DNA of 64,000 nt from UBA2834 sp963623365 (GCA_963623365.1 CAVFJY010000003.1:1-64000), one strand, 5' to 3'. Shown: positions 16,802 to 25,728, numbered from the stretch's first letter. Notes: generated by a model not told the origin, from the letters alone. A program made the numbers and translations.

Positions 16802-17692
16802 ATGAAATACATAAAACTCAACAATGGCGTAGAAATGCCAATTTTAGGATTTGGAGTATATCAAATACCCAAAGAAGAAACAAAAAGATGTGTACTGAAT
16901 GCCATAAATGTAGGTTTTAGGAGTATAGACACTGCGCAAAGTTATTTCAATGAGGCGGAGGTTGGCGAAGCTATTACAGAATGCGGAGTGCAACGAAATG
17001 AGTTGTTTATTACAACAAAAGTATGGATTGATAATTATGGCTACGAGAATTGCAAAAAATCAGTAGAAGTATCTTTAAAGAAATTAGGAACTGATTATAT
17101 CGATTTAGTCTTGCTCCATCAGCCGTTTAGCGATTATTACGGTGCATATAGAGCCTTAGAAGATTTATATAAAGAAGGGAAAATTAGAGCAATCGGCGTT
17201 TCGAACTTTTATCCAGACAGGCTAAGCGATATGTGCCTGTTTGGCAGAAAAATAATACCGGCAGTAAACCAGGTAGAAACCAATCCACTAAATGCTCAGT
17301 TTGAAGCGCAAGAAAATATGAAAAAATATGGCGTACATATTGCAGCGTGGGCGCCATTTGGCGAAGGCAGAAATGGTCTTTTTGAAAATGAAACTCTAGT
17401 CAATATTGGTAAAAAATACAGCAAGAGCTCGGCGCAAGTTATATTGCGCTGGCTTATCCAAAGAGGTATTATTATTGCCTGCAAGTCCACTCACAGAGAA
17501 AGGATGGAGCAGAACTTTGATGTGTTTGATTTTGAACTGTCAGATGAAGATATGGAAAATATTAATAAATTAGATACGAAGAATAGTTTATTCTTTAATC
17601 ATCAAGATCCTAAAATGGTTGAATGGTTTAACAATATCGTCAAAGAAAGAAGGACAAATGAGGACTGCAGAAAAGATAAAAAGGACTGGTAA
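16802..17692 (+). CDS. Aldo/keto reductase
   Basis: 296 residues with the AKR (beta/alpha)8 fold. The start MKYIKLNNGVEMPILGFGVYQ is typical. The catalytic tetrad is seen as Asp and Tyr in SIDTAQSYFNE, Lys in FITTKVW and His in VLLHQPF. The NADPH site shows KSTHRERMEQNFDVFDFELS. It reduces aldehydes or ketones with NADPH. It has a strong ribosome binding site (AAAGGAG, 4 nt before the ATG) and is probably activated by the divergent MerR regulator. Base and codon use (AT-rich, AGA/ATA) differ from the core genes, suggesting import, perhaps from Firmicutes. Confidence 0.95.
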   Translation: MKYIKLNNGVEMPILGFGVYQIPKEETKRCVLNAINVGFRSIDTAQSYFNEAEVGEAITECGVQRNELFITTKVWIDNYGYENCKKSVEVSLKKLGTDYIDLVLLHQPFSDYYGAYRALEDLYKEGKIRAIGVSNFYPDRLSDMCLFGRKIIPAVNQVETNPLNAQFEAQENMKKYGVHIAAWAPFGEGRNGLFENETLVNIGKKYSKSSAQVILRWLIQRGIIIACKSTHRERMEQNFDVFDFELSDEDMENINKLDTKNSLFFNHQDPKMVEWFNNIVKERRTNEDCRKDKKDW

Positions 17693-18299
17693 GAATTGCG
17701 TGAATAAAAAAGCTTTAATAATTGCGGCGATTATAGCGACTATATTAATTACCCCGCCAATAATACTAAGAAATAAAAATGAAGAAAGCGATATTGCAAT
17801 GAATAAATTGGATGACAATAACAAGGTTTTGGTAGTATACTTCTCTGCTCAAAATCACACAAAAAATGTAGCAGAAAAAGTAGCGAAAAATTTAAATGCG
17901 GATATTTTTGAGATTGTACCAGAAGAAGTTTATACGAATTCTGATTTGGATTGGACAGATGAAGATTCGAGAGTAGTCAAAGAACATTATGACGAATCAC
18001 TTAGAAATATTAAACTAAAAAGTTCTAAAGTAGAGAATTGGGAAGATTACGATACGGTATTGATTGGTTATCCAATTTGGTGGAGTATTGCCGCATGGCC
18101 TGTAAATAGTTTCGTAAAAGAAAATGACTTTAGCGGCAAGACCGTAATACCGTTTTGCACATCTGCATCATCTGGTCTAGGCGAAAGCGGAAAACTTCTT
18201 ATGCAAGACGCTGGTACCGGTAGCTGGTTAGAGGGGATTAGATTTAGCTCTAGCGCATCTGATGCCGATATTCAAAATTGGACAGATACTTTGAAATAA
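17658..18299 (+). CDS. Flavodoxin-like protein with N-terminal membrane anchor
   Basis: 213 residues from the ATG at 17658 (ribosome binding site AGAAGGA), which overlaps the aldo-keto reductase by 35 bp. A GTG at 17700 just after that gene's stop is an alternative. A hydrophobic stretch (about 15-35) looks like a signal anchor. The flavodoxin domain follows: VLVVYFSAQNHTKNVAEKVA (FMN phosphate loop), DTVLIGYPIWWSIAAWPVNS and TVIPFCTSASSGLGESG. Such proteins bind FMN and carry electrons or reduce quinones. The pairing with AKR and MerR suggests an imported oxidative or aldehyde stress module. Confidence 0.9.
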   Translation: MRTAEKIKRTGKNCVNKKALIIAAIIATILITPPIILRNKNEESDIAMNKLDDNNKVLVVYFSAQNHTKNVAEKVAKNLNADIFEIVPEEVYTNSDLDWTDEDSRVVKEHYDESLRNIKLKSSKVENWEDYDTVLIGYPIWWSIAAWPVNSFVKENDFSGKTVIPFCTSASSGLGESGKLLMQDAGTGSWLEGIRFSSSASDADIQNWTDTLK

Positions 18300-18347
18300 G
18301 ATGTTACTACTCGCAAGCCAATACGAAAATTGGTGTAAATCCTCATT

Positions 18348-18396
18348 TTCTCACGGCTTTTGTTTTAAACGTAACCGCATAGCAAAGCCGTGAGAA
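18348..18396. repeat. Perfect 13-bp inverted repeat, no T-tract
   Basis: TTCTCACGGCTTT (18348-18360) and its exact complement AAAGCCGTGAGAA (18384-18396) flank 23 nt. It can form a stable hairpin downstream of the flavodoxin gene, but has no T-run on either side. It could be mRNA 3' protection, a protein site or an element remnant. Confidence 0.7.
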
Positions 18397-18443
18397 TTGC
18401 ATATTTCGCTATCAGAGTGACGTCCTAACATACCAAGATTTTT

Positions 18444-18477
18444 TAGCCATTTTCTGAGCGGATTTGGCTATTTTTTT
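18444..18477 (+). terminator. Intrinsic terminator downstream of the flavodoxin operon
   Basis: TAGCCA, a 15-nt loop, TGGCTA, then seven T. It closes the AT-rich cassette. Confidence 0.75.
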
Positions 18478-18537
18478 ATGGAAATTTTGAGGTGATTGCT
18501 GTTCATGCTAATCTAAAATAAAAGGACGGCAATAAAA

Positions 18538-19374
18538 ATGACAATCACAAAACTAATCAAAGCTGGGCGCGCAGTCCATATTATTCTAACTATTAGTTCT
18601 AGCACGATTGCGGTGCTGAGTTTTTTGGCTTGGTGTCTAATTCGAGATGGGGATTTGAACTGGATGACGGGCGAATTGGCTCTAATAACTGGTTCGTGCG
18701 CAATCATCAACGGTCTGCAATGGTTAGCTGACTGGTGGCTAGAAAGAAAAGAACAGCAACGCGACGAGATAGTCAGTCTAACACTACAAGATATGATGGA
18801 CAAATCCTCCGCACTGGCGGCGGAAATCAATGCCGCGACCTGTGAGCTAAGTCTGCCGAGAGCGGAGCTGTTGCAATCCGAGCGGAATCGCATGACAAAA
18901 ATAACTGGCGGCACGGCAGTACTAACAACGGTTTTAGCCGCAGGATTAACTATCTGGCAATGCGTTAATTATGGCGTCGATTCGGAATTAATCCCCGTCG
19001 CTTTCCTTGCCGTGTTATTTTTCCCTAGCATAGCGTTGCTCGCCCAATTAGTAGTCTATGATCTATACAAGAAATCACTACCTGGAAAAATTATCTTCTC
19101 CAACGATAATATTTTTGTGGACGATTGTCGCTTTCAAGCAAATTCATCGATGAGAATTACAATTTCCAATCCAGAGACGACTAGAGAAAATAAACGCAAT
19201 AGTCCCGCCTTTCATAGCTTGAAGATTCTAAATTTTGGCGATAACTATGTCTGGCGAATCGATGCTTTTTCTAAGGAGACCGGCGCGGCGGTTTATGACA
19301 GATATGAAGAATTGGTGGCGCGATTGATTGCCTGGGGAAAGCGCTATCATGTAGATGTTCGGTACGAAAATTAA
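18538..19374 (+). CDS. Four-helix membrane protein with soluble C-terminal domain, unknown
   Basis: 278 residues. Two N-terminal helices (about 10-36 and 45-66), a charged amphipathic region (about 68-120, ERKEQQRDE...), two more helices (about 122-143 and 150-175), then a soluble domain of about 100 residues rich in beta strands. This layout is common in uncharacterised small membrane proteins, and no family is recognised. Ribosome binding site AAAGGA upstream of the ATG. Confidence 0.65.
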   Translation: MTITKLIKAGRAVHIILTISSSTIAVLSFLAWCLIRDGDLNWMTGELALITGSCAIINGLQWLADWWLERKEQQRDEIVSLTLQDMMDKSSALAAEINAATCELSLPRAELLQSERNRMTKITGGTAVLTTVLAAGLTIWQCVNYGVDSELIPVAFLAVLFFPSIALLAQLVVYDLYKKSLPGKIIFSNDNIFVDDCRFQANSSMRITISNPETTRENKRNSPAFHSLKILNFGDNYVWRIDAFSKETGAAVYDRYEELVARLIAWGKRYHVDVRYEN

Positions 19375-19466
19375 TTAGATTATATCCTAATGAGACCGCC
19401 ACTTGTATTAGCATTGTGCTTATGCTAAGCTGAAAATAGCATGAAAAATTCCTCTTTCATCTATAA

Positions 19467-20075
19467 ATGCAGCAAGAAAACAATTGGGGGGGTGGACGTA
19501 AAACGCCAAAGAGGTACCACGCTTTTACACTTATTGAAGTTGTATTAGTTTTAGCTATTGCCGGATTAATATTCGCGATGGTATTTATTGCGCTGCCAGC
19601 ACTCCAGCGCGCGCAACGTGATCGCCAACGCAAAAATGATGCAGCAATTATCGCCGCCGCAATAAGAGACTATATGCGCCACAATAAAGGCAAGCCGCCA
19701 GATGTACAGAGTTTTTCTATCAGCAATGATTCCGCTAATTATCCCGACAATCCCGACTTCAAGAAATATATTAAAGATACAGTTGACCCCGAAATTACAA
19801 ACTTTATCCTAGTCGAGAACATTACAGATGTAAAGATTGCGATCGGCAAGGGGTATCGATTTTATGTTGGCTTTTCTGACGGCGTAAATATGATGATGAC
19901 GGGCAAAAATAGTACAAGAGCTGTATTGATTGTTGTTGGCGCAAAATGTTATGATGGTGGCCCTAAGCTCTACGACGATAAACTATATTTAATTTACGAT
20001 GCGACTATCTCGAAATACGATGTCGGAATTTATCGCTATTACGAGTCCGGCAAATGGGTCTGTACGGATATTTAA
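19467..20075 (+). CDS. Type IV prepilin-like / pseudopilin protein
   Basis: 202 residues. Near the N-terminus is the class III signal HAFTLIEVVLVLAIAGLIF, in which the conserved Glu at +5 is present. The residue before the cleaved Phe is Ala rather than the usual Gly. The long hydrophobic helix and the following ALQRAQRDRQRKNDAAIIAAAIRDY are typical of pilins and type II secretion pseudopilins. The globular part has two Cys. No pilus motor or prepilin peptidase gene is nearby. The ATG at 19467 lacks a good ribosome binding site. Its stop overlaps the convergent permease stop by 4 bp. Confidence 0.85.
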   Translation: MQQENNWGGGRKTPKRYHAFTLIEVVLVLAIAGLIFAMVFIALPALQRAQRDRQRKNDAAIIAAAIRDYMRHNKGKPPDVQSFSISNDSANYPDNPDFKKYIKDTVDPEITNFILVENITDVKIAIGKGYRFYVGFSDGVNMMMTGKNSTRAVLIVVGAKCYDGGPKLYDDKLYLIYDATISKYDVGIYRYYESGKWVCTDI

Positions 20076-21445
20076 CTTTTAATCTTATGTAATTTCCTAA
20101 TCGAGAATAGGAAAGAAATTAGACCCGATAGCGCAATGCTAGCCATAATGCCAAAATAACGCCAATCGGCCGCATAACTGATGCCTGAGATAAGCTCTGG
20201 TGAGACCGAAGAACTATACATAAATGAGAAACCCGTAAGCAGCGTGGCCGAACCGAGGGTGAATACAATAGCCGCAATAATGAGACTAATAACGACCGAA
20301 AGTAACATCGTATAGGCAAGTACCTTTAATACATAGAGAAAGTAAACCTGTAAAAGATCACTGCCGGATGCGCCAAGGATTTTATAGAGATTAATCAGCG
20401 GCTCTTCGTCGTCTAGTATTTTCACAATGTTCACTACGAACGCAATCATTGCCACGATAGCAAGAATAATAATTGCACCGAAACAAATATTCATGGTTGA
20501 GTCGATTGCGTCAGTAGCATCCAAACGATTGCCGAGTATTTCGGAAACGTTTTTGTAGACCAAACATGTTTTATTTACGCTACGGCAACTATATTTTTTT
20601 TGAAACTCCACAACAGCGTCGTAGCTGTCAAATTTCGCAACAGCGTCGATAGTTTCATCCTCGAAAAGTATGTATTTTTGTTTAAATGCAACCGTTTGAG
20701 CGGCAAGAACGACGCTTTCGTCTGAATTCGACATGCCATTAAGTACGATTTTGAAGAAATCCGCAGACGAATCGTCATGACCTGATGCCGCAATGGCGCG
20801 AAAGTTCGGAATGATGCCCACGATTTTATAATCAATCGTATCGAAGCAATCTAGACCTTCGTCCGAATCCAAGTCCTTCGGAACGCCATATTCGTCGTAG
20901 GCAATTTCGCAAACATTGAGACTAAACCGCAAACCAACGACACGCTTATAGACTTCTGCAATCAAACTACTGTCGTTCGTATCAAAACGAAAACCAGCGA
21001 GATTGGCCGCTGTTTCGAGATTGACTAATATCGGCACTTCGGTTTGTTTATAGTTCTCGGTGATGTATTTCTGCACGATTGTTTGCGGATATACAATAAG
21101 GCCATAGAGATCATTATAAACTTGTTGAAAGGTCCCATCTTTCGACAACCAAGTACCGGTCGTGTGCGCCTGTCGGCTTTGTTCAGCCATCAATTCGCCG
21201 CCGACCGATTCTACGCGTTGACGTAAGATATTAAGCTCGCTCGCATCGACAGCAATATTCAAATAGACCTTGGTATCTATCTGGCTAGCAGCACGAAAAG
21301 CAGTCGTCTTAAGGCTAGAGAGAATTAAAAGTAGCGACATAATCACGCCAAAGAACAGACTAATCGGAATTAAGATCAGGAATGTGCGGCGGCGATAGCG
21401 CTTAATTTTGCTGCGCGCAAGTTTATTGGCGTTCTTAAATTTCAT
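20072..21445 (-). CDS. ABC transporter permease, FtsX/MacB-like
   Basis: 457 residues. One N-terminal helix (about 22-48), a large outside domain (about 60-310), then three C-terminal helices (about 318-345, 367-400, 435-450) give the FtsX/MacB permease topology. The basic N-terminus (KNANKLARSKIKRYRRRTF) is typical. Its ATG overlaps the stop (TGA, 21442-21444) of the shifted frame of the upstream ATPase gene as ATGA, so the pair was built for coupled translation. Such exporters move lipoproteins, peptides or antibiotics, or act as mechanotransmitters for wall hydrolases. Confidence 0.88.
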   Translation of the reverse strand: MKFKNANKLARSKIKRYRRRTFLILIPISLFFGVIMSLLLILSSLKTTAFRAASQIDTKVYLNIAVDASELNILRQRVESVGGELMAEQSRQAHTTGTWLSKDGTFQQVYNDLYGLIVYPQTIVQKYITENYKQTEVPILVNLETAANLAGFRFDTNDSSLIAEVYKRVVGLRFSLNVCEIAYDEYGVPKDLDSDEGLDCFDTIDYKIVGIIPNFRAIAASGHDDSSADFFKIVLNGMSNSDESVVLAAQTVAFKQKYILFEDETIDAVAKFDSYDAVVEFQKKYSCRSVNKTCLVYKNVSEILGNRLDATDAIDSTMNICFGAIIILAIVAMIAFVVNIVKILDDEEPLINLYKILGASGSDLLQVYFLYVLKVLAYTMLLSVVISLIIAAIVFTLGSATLLTGFSFMYSSSVSPELISGISYAADWRYFGIMASIALSGLISFLFSIRKLHKIKS

Positions 21446-22120
21446 ACAATTTTTCCTTCCGCCAACTTGATGACCGTATCGGCATATGTCAGCACGCGCA
21501 CATCATGACTAGCAACCAGAATTGTATGACCTTTTTTGTTAAAGCTCTTTGAAGGCGTCTAGCACATGTTTGGCATTCAAATCATCGATATTACTCGTGG
21601 GCTCATCGGCGAGAATTAATTCTGGCTGTAAATAAATCGCCCGCAAAATTGCGGCGCGCTGTGCTTGTCCGCCCGAAATTTCGGTCGGATAATGGTCGAG
21701 TCGTTTCGCCAAATCAGTGTCGGCAACCAGCTCAGTTGTACGCTGTTCAATTTCCATATCAGTGAGATTGGCAAACATGGCGGATAGCTCGATGTTCTCA
21801 CGAAAAGTAAGATTCTCATCAAGGCAGAAATCCTGAAAAATCATGCCGACATTCTGCCGGCGAAATTTTGTTAGCTCAGTATCGCTTAAGCTGCCAATAT
21901 CACGTTCGTTAAAACATATTACACCCGAATCGATGCGTTCATAGCCACCAATAATTTTAAGCAAGGTCGTTTTACCAGAGCCACTCAATCCCGACAAAAC
22001 CGTAAACGATGCTCGATCAATCGTCAACGAAATATCCTTCAATACGAGCAACGAGTCGCCATTCTTCTTGAAGCTTTTGCAAACATTTTGCAAACGAACA
22101 ATAGTGCTCGTGTTTTTCAT
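21442..22120 (-). CDS. ABC transporter ATPase interrupted by a +1 frameshift (CTT TAA C)
   Basis: The first frame gives 193 residues with Walker A (GLSGSGKTT), Q-loop (MIFQDF), signature (EISGGQAQRAAILRAI), Walker B and D-loop (LILADEPTSNIDDL), then stops at TAA (21539-21541) just before the H-loop. Skipping one base resumes a perfect continuation (NKKGHTILVASHDVRVLTYA...) that contains the H-loop His and ends at 21442, overlapping the permease start. The site reads GAG CTT TAA CAA, like the CUU-UGA-C slip site of prfB. It may be programmed shifting, a recent mutation or a sequencing error. ATG 22120 is preferred, with TATAAT 7 nt upstream. The full product would be about 225 residues. Confidence 0.85.
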
Positions 22121-22156
22121 GTTTCTCATTATATTATATCCAAAGCAAAATAGGCA

Positions 22157-22186
22157 GAAAAAATACCCGTCAGTGACGGGTATTTT
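22157..22186. terminator. Bidirectional intrinsic terminator
   Basis: AAAATACCCGTCA followed by a complementary GACGGGTATTTT arm. It separates the secreted-protein gene from the ABC exporter genes on the minus strand. Confidence 0.85.
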
Positions 22187-22232
22187 AATGTACTGCTCTT
22201 ATCGGCGAATGTGGCATCGCTAATTAATAATA

Positions 22233-22688
22233 CTACTGGATATAGAATTTCATCTCCGTAAGTCCACATACTTGCGGATTTGTAGGGTTATATAATACTA
22301 CCCGATAATCCGTAGAACTACCAATATTCCAATAAAGTCTAACGAATTGACCAATGACATATTTATTGTTTACCGTGTCATAAGATCTACCATGATGCTA
22401 TTGAACAACATAGCTATTACTAACATCAAACCAGAAAATCCCTACTTGTTTTTGGAGCTTTACGTTAAATTGTCCAGACTCCGATGATGTTGCTACGCCT
22501 TGAAATATGATAGTCTCGCCATTGTTCGCCGATATCGTTCCGTATATACCATTTATCGTTGGCTTCGTTGCTTGCAACCAGCTGTAAGTATAGGTGCCGC
22601 TAGCGCTTGCTAATACACTTATCGACAAACTTACTAGAGCAATTGCAACCAACACGATTGCAAAAATTCTTTTTACTACTTTATTCAA
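22233..22688 (-). pseudogene. Secreted protein gene with in-frame amber codon
   Basis: The likely start is TTG at 22688 (LNKVVKRIFAIVLVAIALVS), with AAAGAGGGGGG 7 nt upstream. This gives a clean signal peptide with cleavage near SVLASAS. Translation stops at TAG (22398-22400) after 96 codons. The same frame then continues open for 54 more codons (HHGRSYDTVNNKYVIGQFVR...) with normal, beta-rich protein-like sequence before a second TAG at 22233. The intact protein would be about 150 residues, a small secreted beta-sandwich-like protein. The context CAA TAG CAT partly resembles known readthrough contexts. Nonsense mutation, leaky readthrough or a sequencing error are all possible. Confidence 0.75.
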
Positions 22689-22795
22689 TAAGTAACCCCC
22701 CTCTTTAGAATTTCTCGCCAATAATGTGCACGCCCATTCGTTGAGCGCGCCTCCACTATCTCATCTATCACATATCATGTCGACATATTAGCATC

Positions 22796-23446
22796 CTACT
22801 CGCAACCATTCAGATGTTCAATGCCGACATAATTATTCAAATTAATACTGTTGTCGGTCAAATATTCCAAGGCATTTCGGTAAAGTGCTTGACGACGCTC
22901 AGTATTGCAGGACAGAGTCGTGATTTTGATGGTAATACTCCCATCGTCGTTTTGGTATGGATCGATGTTAAAACCTTTATCGTAACTATGGTATGGCGCT
23001 ACTTCGTAGATTGGATCGGAAAAGAGTTCTGCCTCACTGCGACTGAGCTGATATTCTTCGACTTTATAACAAATATCATTTTCGGCGGCATTATTAACAT
23101 AAAAAGTACCATTCGAATCAATCTGTGCGAGACATTGATAGATTTTATAGCTCTTGCCATTTTCAAAGGTCTGTTCGTCGGCATAGCCCTCAAAACCCTC
23201 GCGCTCAATCGAAATCGGATAAGTTCCCTCTTTTAGTTTTATATTGCCATTATGATATCGTGCGTCCCCAATCATAATTGTCGCATCGCTCGGCGCAACG
23301 GCAATTTCGACGCTTACCGTATAGATGCTGCTGCGGATTGTATAGATGATGCCGACAACGAACACAACGACCAACAAGGCGACAAGTGCAAAAAGTGCGG
23401 CTTTTTGTTTGGGATTTAAATTTTGCAATAAATAATTTTTCTTCAT
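22796..23446 (-). CDS. Membrane-anchored PEGA-like domain protein
   Basis: 216 residues. One N-terminal transmembrane helix (about 16-38), then a PEGA-type beta domain (about 45-105) with VEIAVAPSDATIMIGDARY and GTYPISIEREGFEGY. PEGA domains are found in surface proteins and are thought to bind wall or partner proteins. The C-terminal half is an unknown polar domain with three or four Cys. It directly follows the large wall hydrolase (11 bp gap) and so is probably its operon partner. Confidence 0.75.
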   Translation of the reverse strand: MKKNYLLQNLNPKQKAALFALVALLVVVFVVGIIYTIRSSIYTVSVEIAVAPSDATIMIGDARYHNGNIKLKEGTYPISIEREGFEGYADEQTFENGKSYKIYQCLAQIDSNGTFYVNNAAENDICYKVEEYQLSRSEAELFSDPIYEVAPYHSYDKGFNIDPYQNDDGSITIKITTLSCNTERRQALYRNALEYLTDNSINLNNYVGIEHLNGCE

Positions 23447-23457
23447 AGTCTTTCCTA

Positions 23458-25728
23458 TTATCCCTTAAAACGCCATACTCGATAATTGCCCCGTTTTGAA
23501 TCCGTAAGACGAACACCTTTAGATAGCTCGCCGGAATGGTCGCCGTAAGAAGCCTGTGCCGACAGGCCAACGCCATCTTTCTCGACATACATCTTAATAT
23601 GCCCATGTCCCGAACCAATCGCCGCGACGGTTAAGATATCACCTGGGCGCAAAAATGAGGTGTCGCTCGGGTCGCTATAGGTAATCTCTTCCCATTTATC
23701 TGAGCTCTCGAGATACGGAATCTGCTTATTTGTCACGCTACAGCAAGCGAAATCTGGGTCGACGCCAGAATAGCGCGCCACGGTTGCGACAAAAACATCG
23801 CAACTCGAACCGCCCGGCATGATGCCGTCTAGTCCAACTTGTTTATAGGCAGCTTCATATTCATCGGTTGGTGTCATCGTACCAACATGCGGGTCGCCGA
23901 CGGGCCAAGCAAGACCAATCGCGGTGTCATTTAGGCTCATATTGCCGGCACTCATACCATTCGAGCAAACAGACGAGCCCGTGCCGCCACCAAGCGCAGC
24001 AAAGACAACATAGGCGCCGTAATCATTGTTGGCAGGATAAACTATGCCGCCGCCATCTGTTTTAATCTGCCCCCAAGTATTGTCGTTCTGGTGCTTGGCG
24101 GGATCACGTTTTGCATCGGCTTTGTTCATGACATATGGCGAGCCTTCACCATTTTCAGCCTCTTCTTCACTAAAACCAAGGTCGCGCGCTTGCGTCTTAT
24201 AGGCTTTCGCCGTGCCGTTATATTTGAAGAAGGCACGCTTCACGATATCACCCGTCGAAGTTTCGGTCAGTTCTGGCTCGTTGTCTTTGAAAATTTGGGC
24301 AGCCAGTTTACTTTGACGCAAGAATTCTTCTTGCGTCACCTTACCTTCCGGAAAACGATTTGAATTTGTGCCGCCATTAGTATAAGAATAAAGCTGATAA
24401 ATCCCCTGTCCATTGGACGGGTTCGCGACTTTTAGCCCATATTCGCGTAGGTGCAAAACAGCCAGAACTTGCCAAGGAATGCCAACCTCGGCGGCAGCTT
24501 GTTCGTAGACGGACTGATTCTGTTTAATTTGTGCGAGCTGGTCGTCGCTTAAAATCTGATTACCTTCATAGTCCTTATTGCTGCCAGCGCTGAGATTTGT
24601 GGCACTGTTGTTGCTCTTCCAAGCGGAGCTTTCGACGCTGCCCCAATAGTATTGCGCCAGATAGTCTTCCCAACTAACGTTACTTTTAACTTTATAGATT
24701 TTAGCGTTTTTGCCTTTGCCGAATGGCTCCGATTCGTTCTCGGAAGCGGGGTCATGAAAAACATCAAGCGTATCTGCAGACGGGCCAGTATCGGTAACGA
24801 GAAAATATTTGCCGTTCGCATAGCTGCCTTCGCCGCTCGTGGAGGTCTCGACATAAACAAGGTCGCCTAACTCGAGTTCAGAATTCGACTCAGCAACTTG
24901 GCCATCAGCAAGCTTGCCATTATTATAGGCACTGCTCGCATTCTGCCCAGCGTAGCCGCCATTCTCGCTTGCGTCACTACTATAGAAGGTAACTTTATCC
25001 ATTGAAGCAATGAGAGTTGCATTTTCAGGAGCGCCGACATTATTCTTCGTACAAGGACGATTAAGCGTATCGTAAATCATTTCTGTAAGTTTAGCGGCGC
25101 CGGTCGGATTTGGGTGACCCTTGTCTGGCTCCAGATAATCGGAAATGTGGTCCTTGGCAATTACTGCCCAATCGACTACGATGATGTTGTCGCTAGATTC
25201 GGCGGCCTTCTTGAAGAGATTATTGTTCGCATCATAATCGATGCCGCTCATGAAATTAGTGACAAAAACAATAGTTTTATTGGCGCCAATTGCGTCGATG
25301 GCGTTCTGAATATCAGACTGCGTTAGTGTCGGGCTATGATTGTTTGAGCCATGCATAAATACGACAATTTCTTTTAGCGTCATCGTCTTAGCCTGTGCGA
25401 GACCTTCATCCCACGTGCGACCGCTCAGGGCGTCGTAAGAATCGTCGGCAAGCTTGGCAAATTTCTCTTTCATAGAATCTTCGAGACGCACCGCCATCGA
25501 ATCACCCACCACTGTGAGATTGCTACCGTCGGAAGAAATACAGCCCTCAGTATCGTCGGTAGCGCAAGAATCCGGATCATAGAACATGATATTGTTTGCG
25601 GCATATTTATCAAGAAGATCATCGGTGATGGCGTAAACCATCTGGCCGCAGACCAGAGAAAAAATACAAAGAAAAATGAGGCAAACTTTAGAAAATTGTA
25701 GCCCTTTCCTTAAAACAGACTTAATCAT
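23458..25728 (-). CDS. Secreted multidomain peptidoglycan hydrolase (SGNH + 3D-like + lysozyme-like + NlpC/CHAP-like)
   Basis: 756 residues. After a signal peptide (1-33) comes an SGNH hydrolase domain (about 70-225): GDS block VVGDSMAVRL, GxN block MHGSNNH and DxxH block DKGHPNPTG, as in O-acetyl esterases. Next (about 240-350) is a double-psi barrel 3D-like region with VTDTG and LDVFHD. A lysozyme-like domain (about 400-480) shows VLAVLHLREYGLKV with a candidate catalytic Glu, then NPSNGQGIYQLY. The last 150 residues form a CHAP/NlpC-P60-like domain with a Cys in GGSSCDVFVATVARYSG and His in GHGHIKMYV. This suggests attack on glycan, ester and peptide bonds by one exported enzyme. The organism's own wall or a host wall could be the target. 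Confidence 0.85.
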   Translation of the reverse strand: MIKSVLRKGLQFSKVCLIFLCIFSLVCGQMVYAITDDLLDKYAANNIMFYDPDSCATDDTEGCISSDGSNLTVVGDSMAVRLEDSMKEKFAKLADDSYDALSGRTWDEGLAQAKTMTLKEIVVFMHGSNNHSPTLTQSDIQNAIDAIGANKTIVFVTNFMSGIDYDANNNLFKKAAESSDNIIVVDWAVIAKDHISDYLEPDKGHPNPTGAAKLTEMIYDTLNRPCTKNNVGAPENATLIASMDKVTFYSSDASENGGYAGQNASSAYNNGKLADGQVAESNSELELGDLVYVETSTSGEGSYANGKYFLVTDTGPSADTLDVFHDPASENESEPFGKGKNAKIYKVKSNVSWEDYLAQYYWGSVESSAWKSNNSATNLSAGSNKDYEGNQILSDDQLAQIKQNQSVYEQAAAEVGIPWQVLAVLHLREYGLKVANPSNGQGIYQLYSYTNGGTNSNRFPEGKVTQEEFLRQSKLAAQIFKDNEPELTETSTGDIVKRAFFKYNGTAKAYKTQARDLGFSEEEAENGEGSPYVMNKADAKRDPAKHQNDNTWGQIKTDGGGIVYPANNDYGAYVVFAALGGGTGSSVCSNGMSAGNMSLNDTAIGLAWPVGDPHVGTMTPTDEYEAAYKQVGLDGIMPGGSSCDVFVATVARYSGVDPDFACCSVTNKQIPYLESSDKWEEITYSDPSDTSFLRPGDILTVAAIGSGHGHIKMYVEKDGVGLSAQASYGDHSGELSKGVRLTDSKRGNYRVWRFKG

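Noticed and set aside
18300..18537. Direct repeat of the tRNA-Leu 3' end as an attachment site
   Set aside because: I looked for the T-arm and acceptor sequence downstream of the AT-rich cassette and found none.
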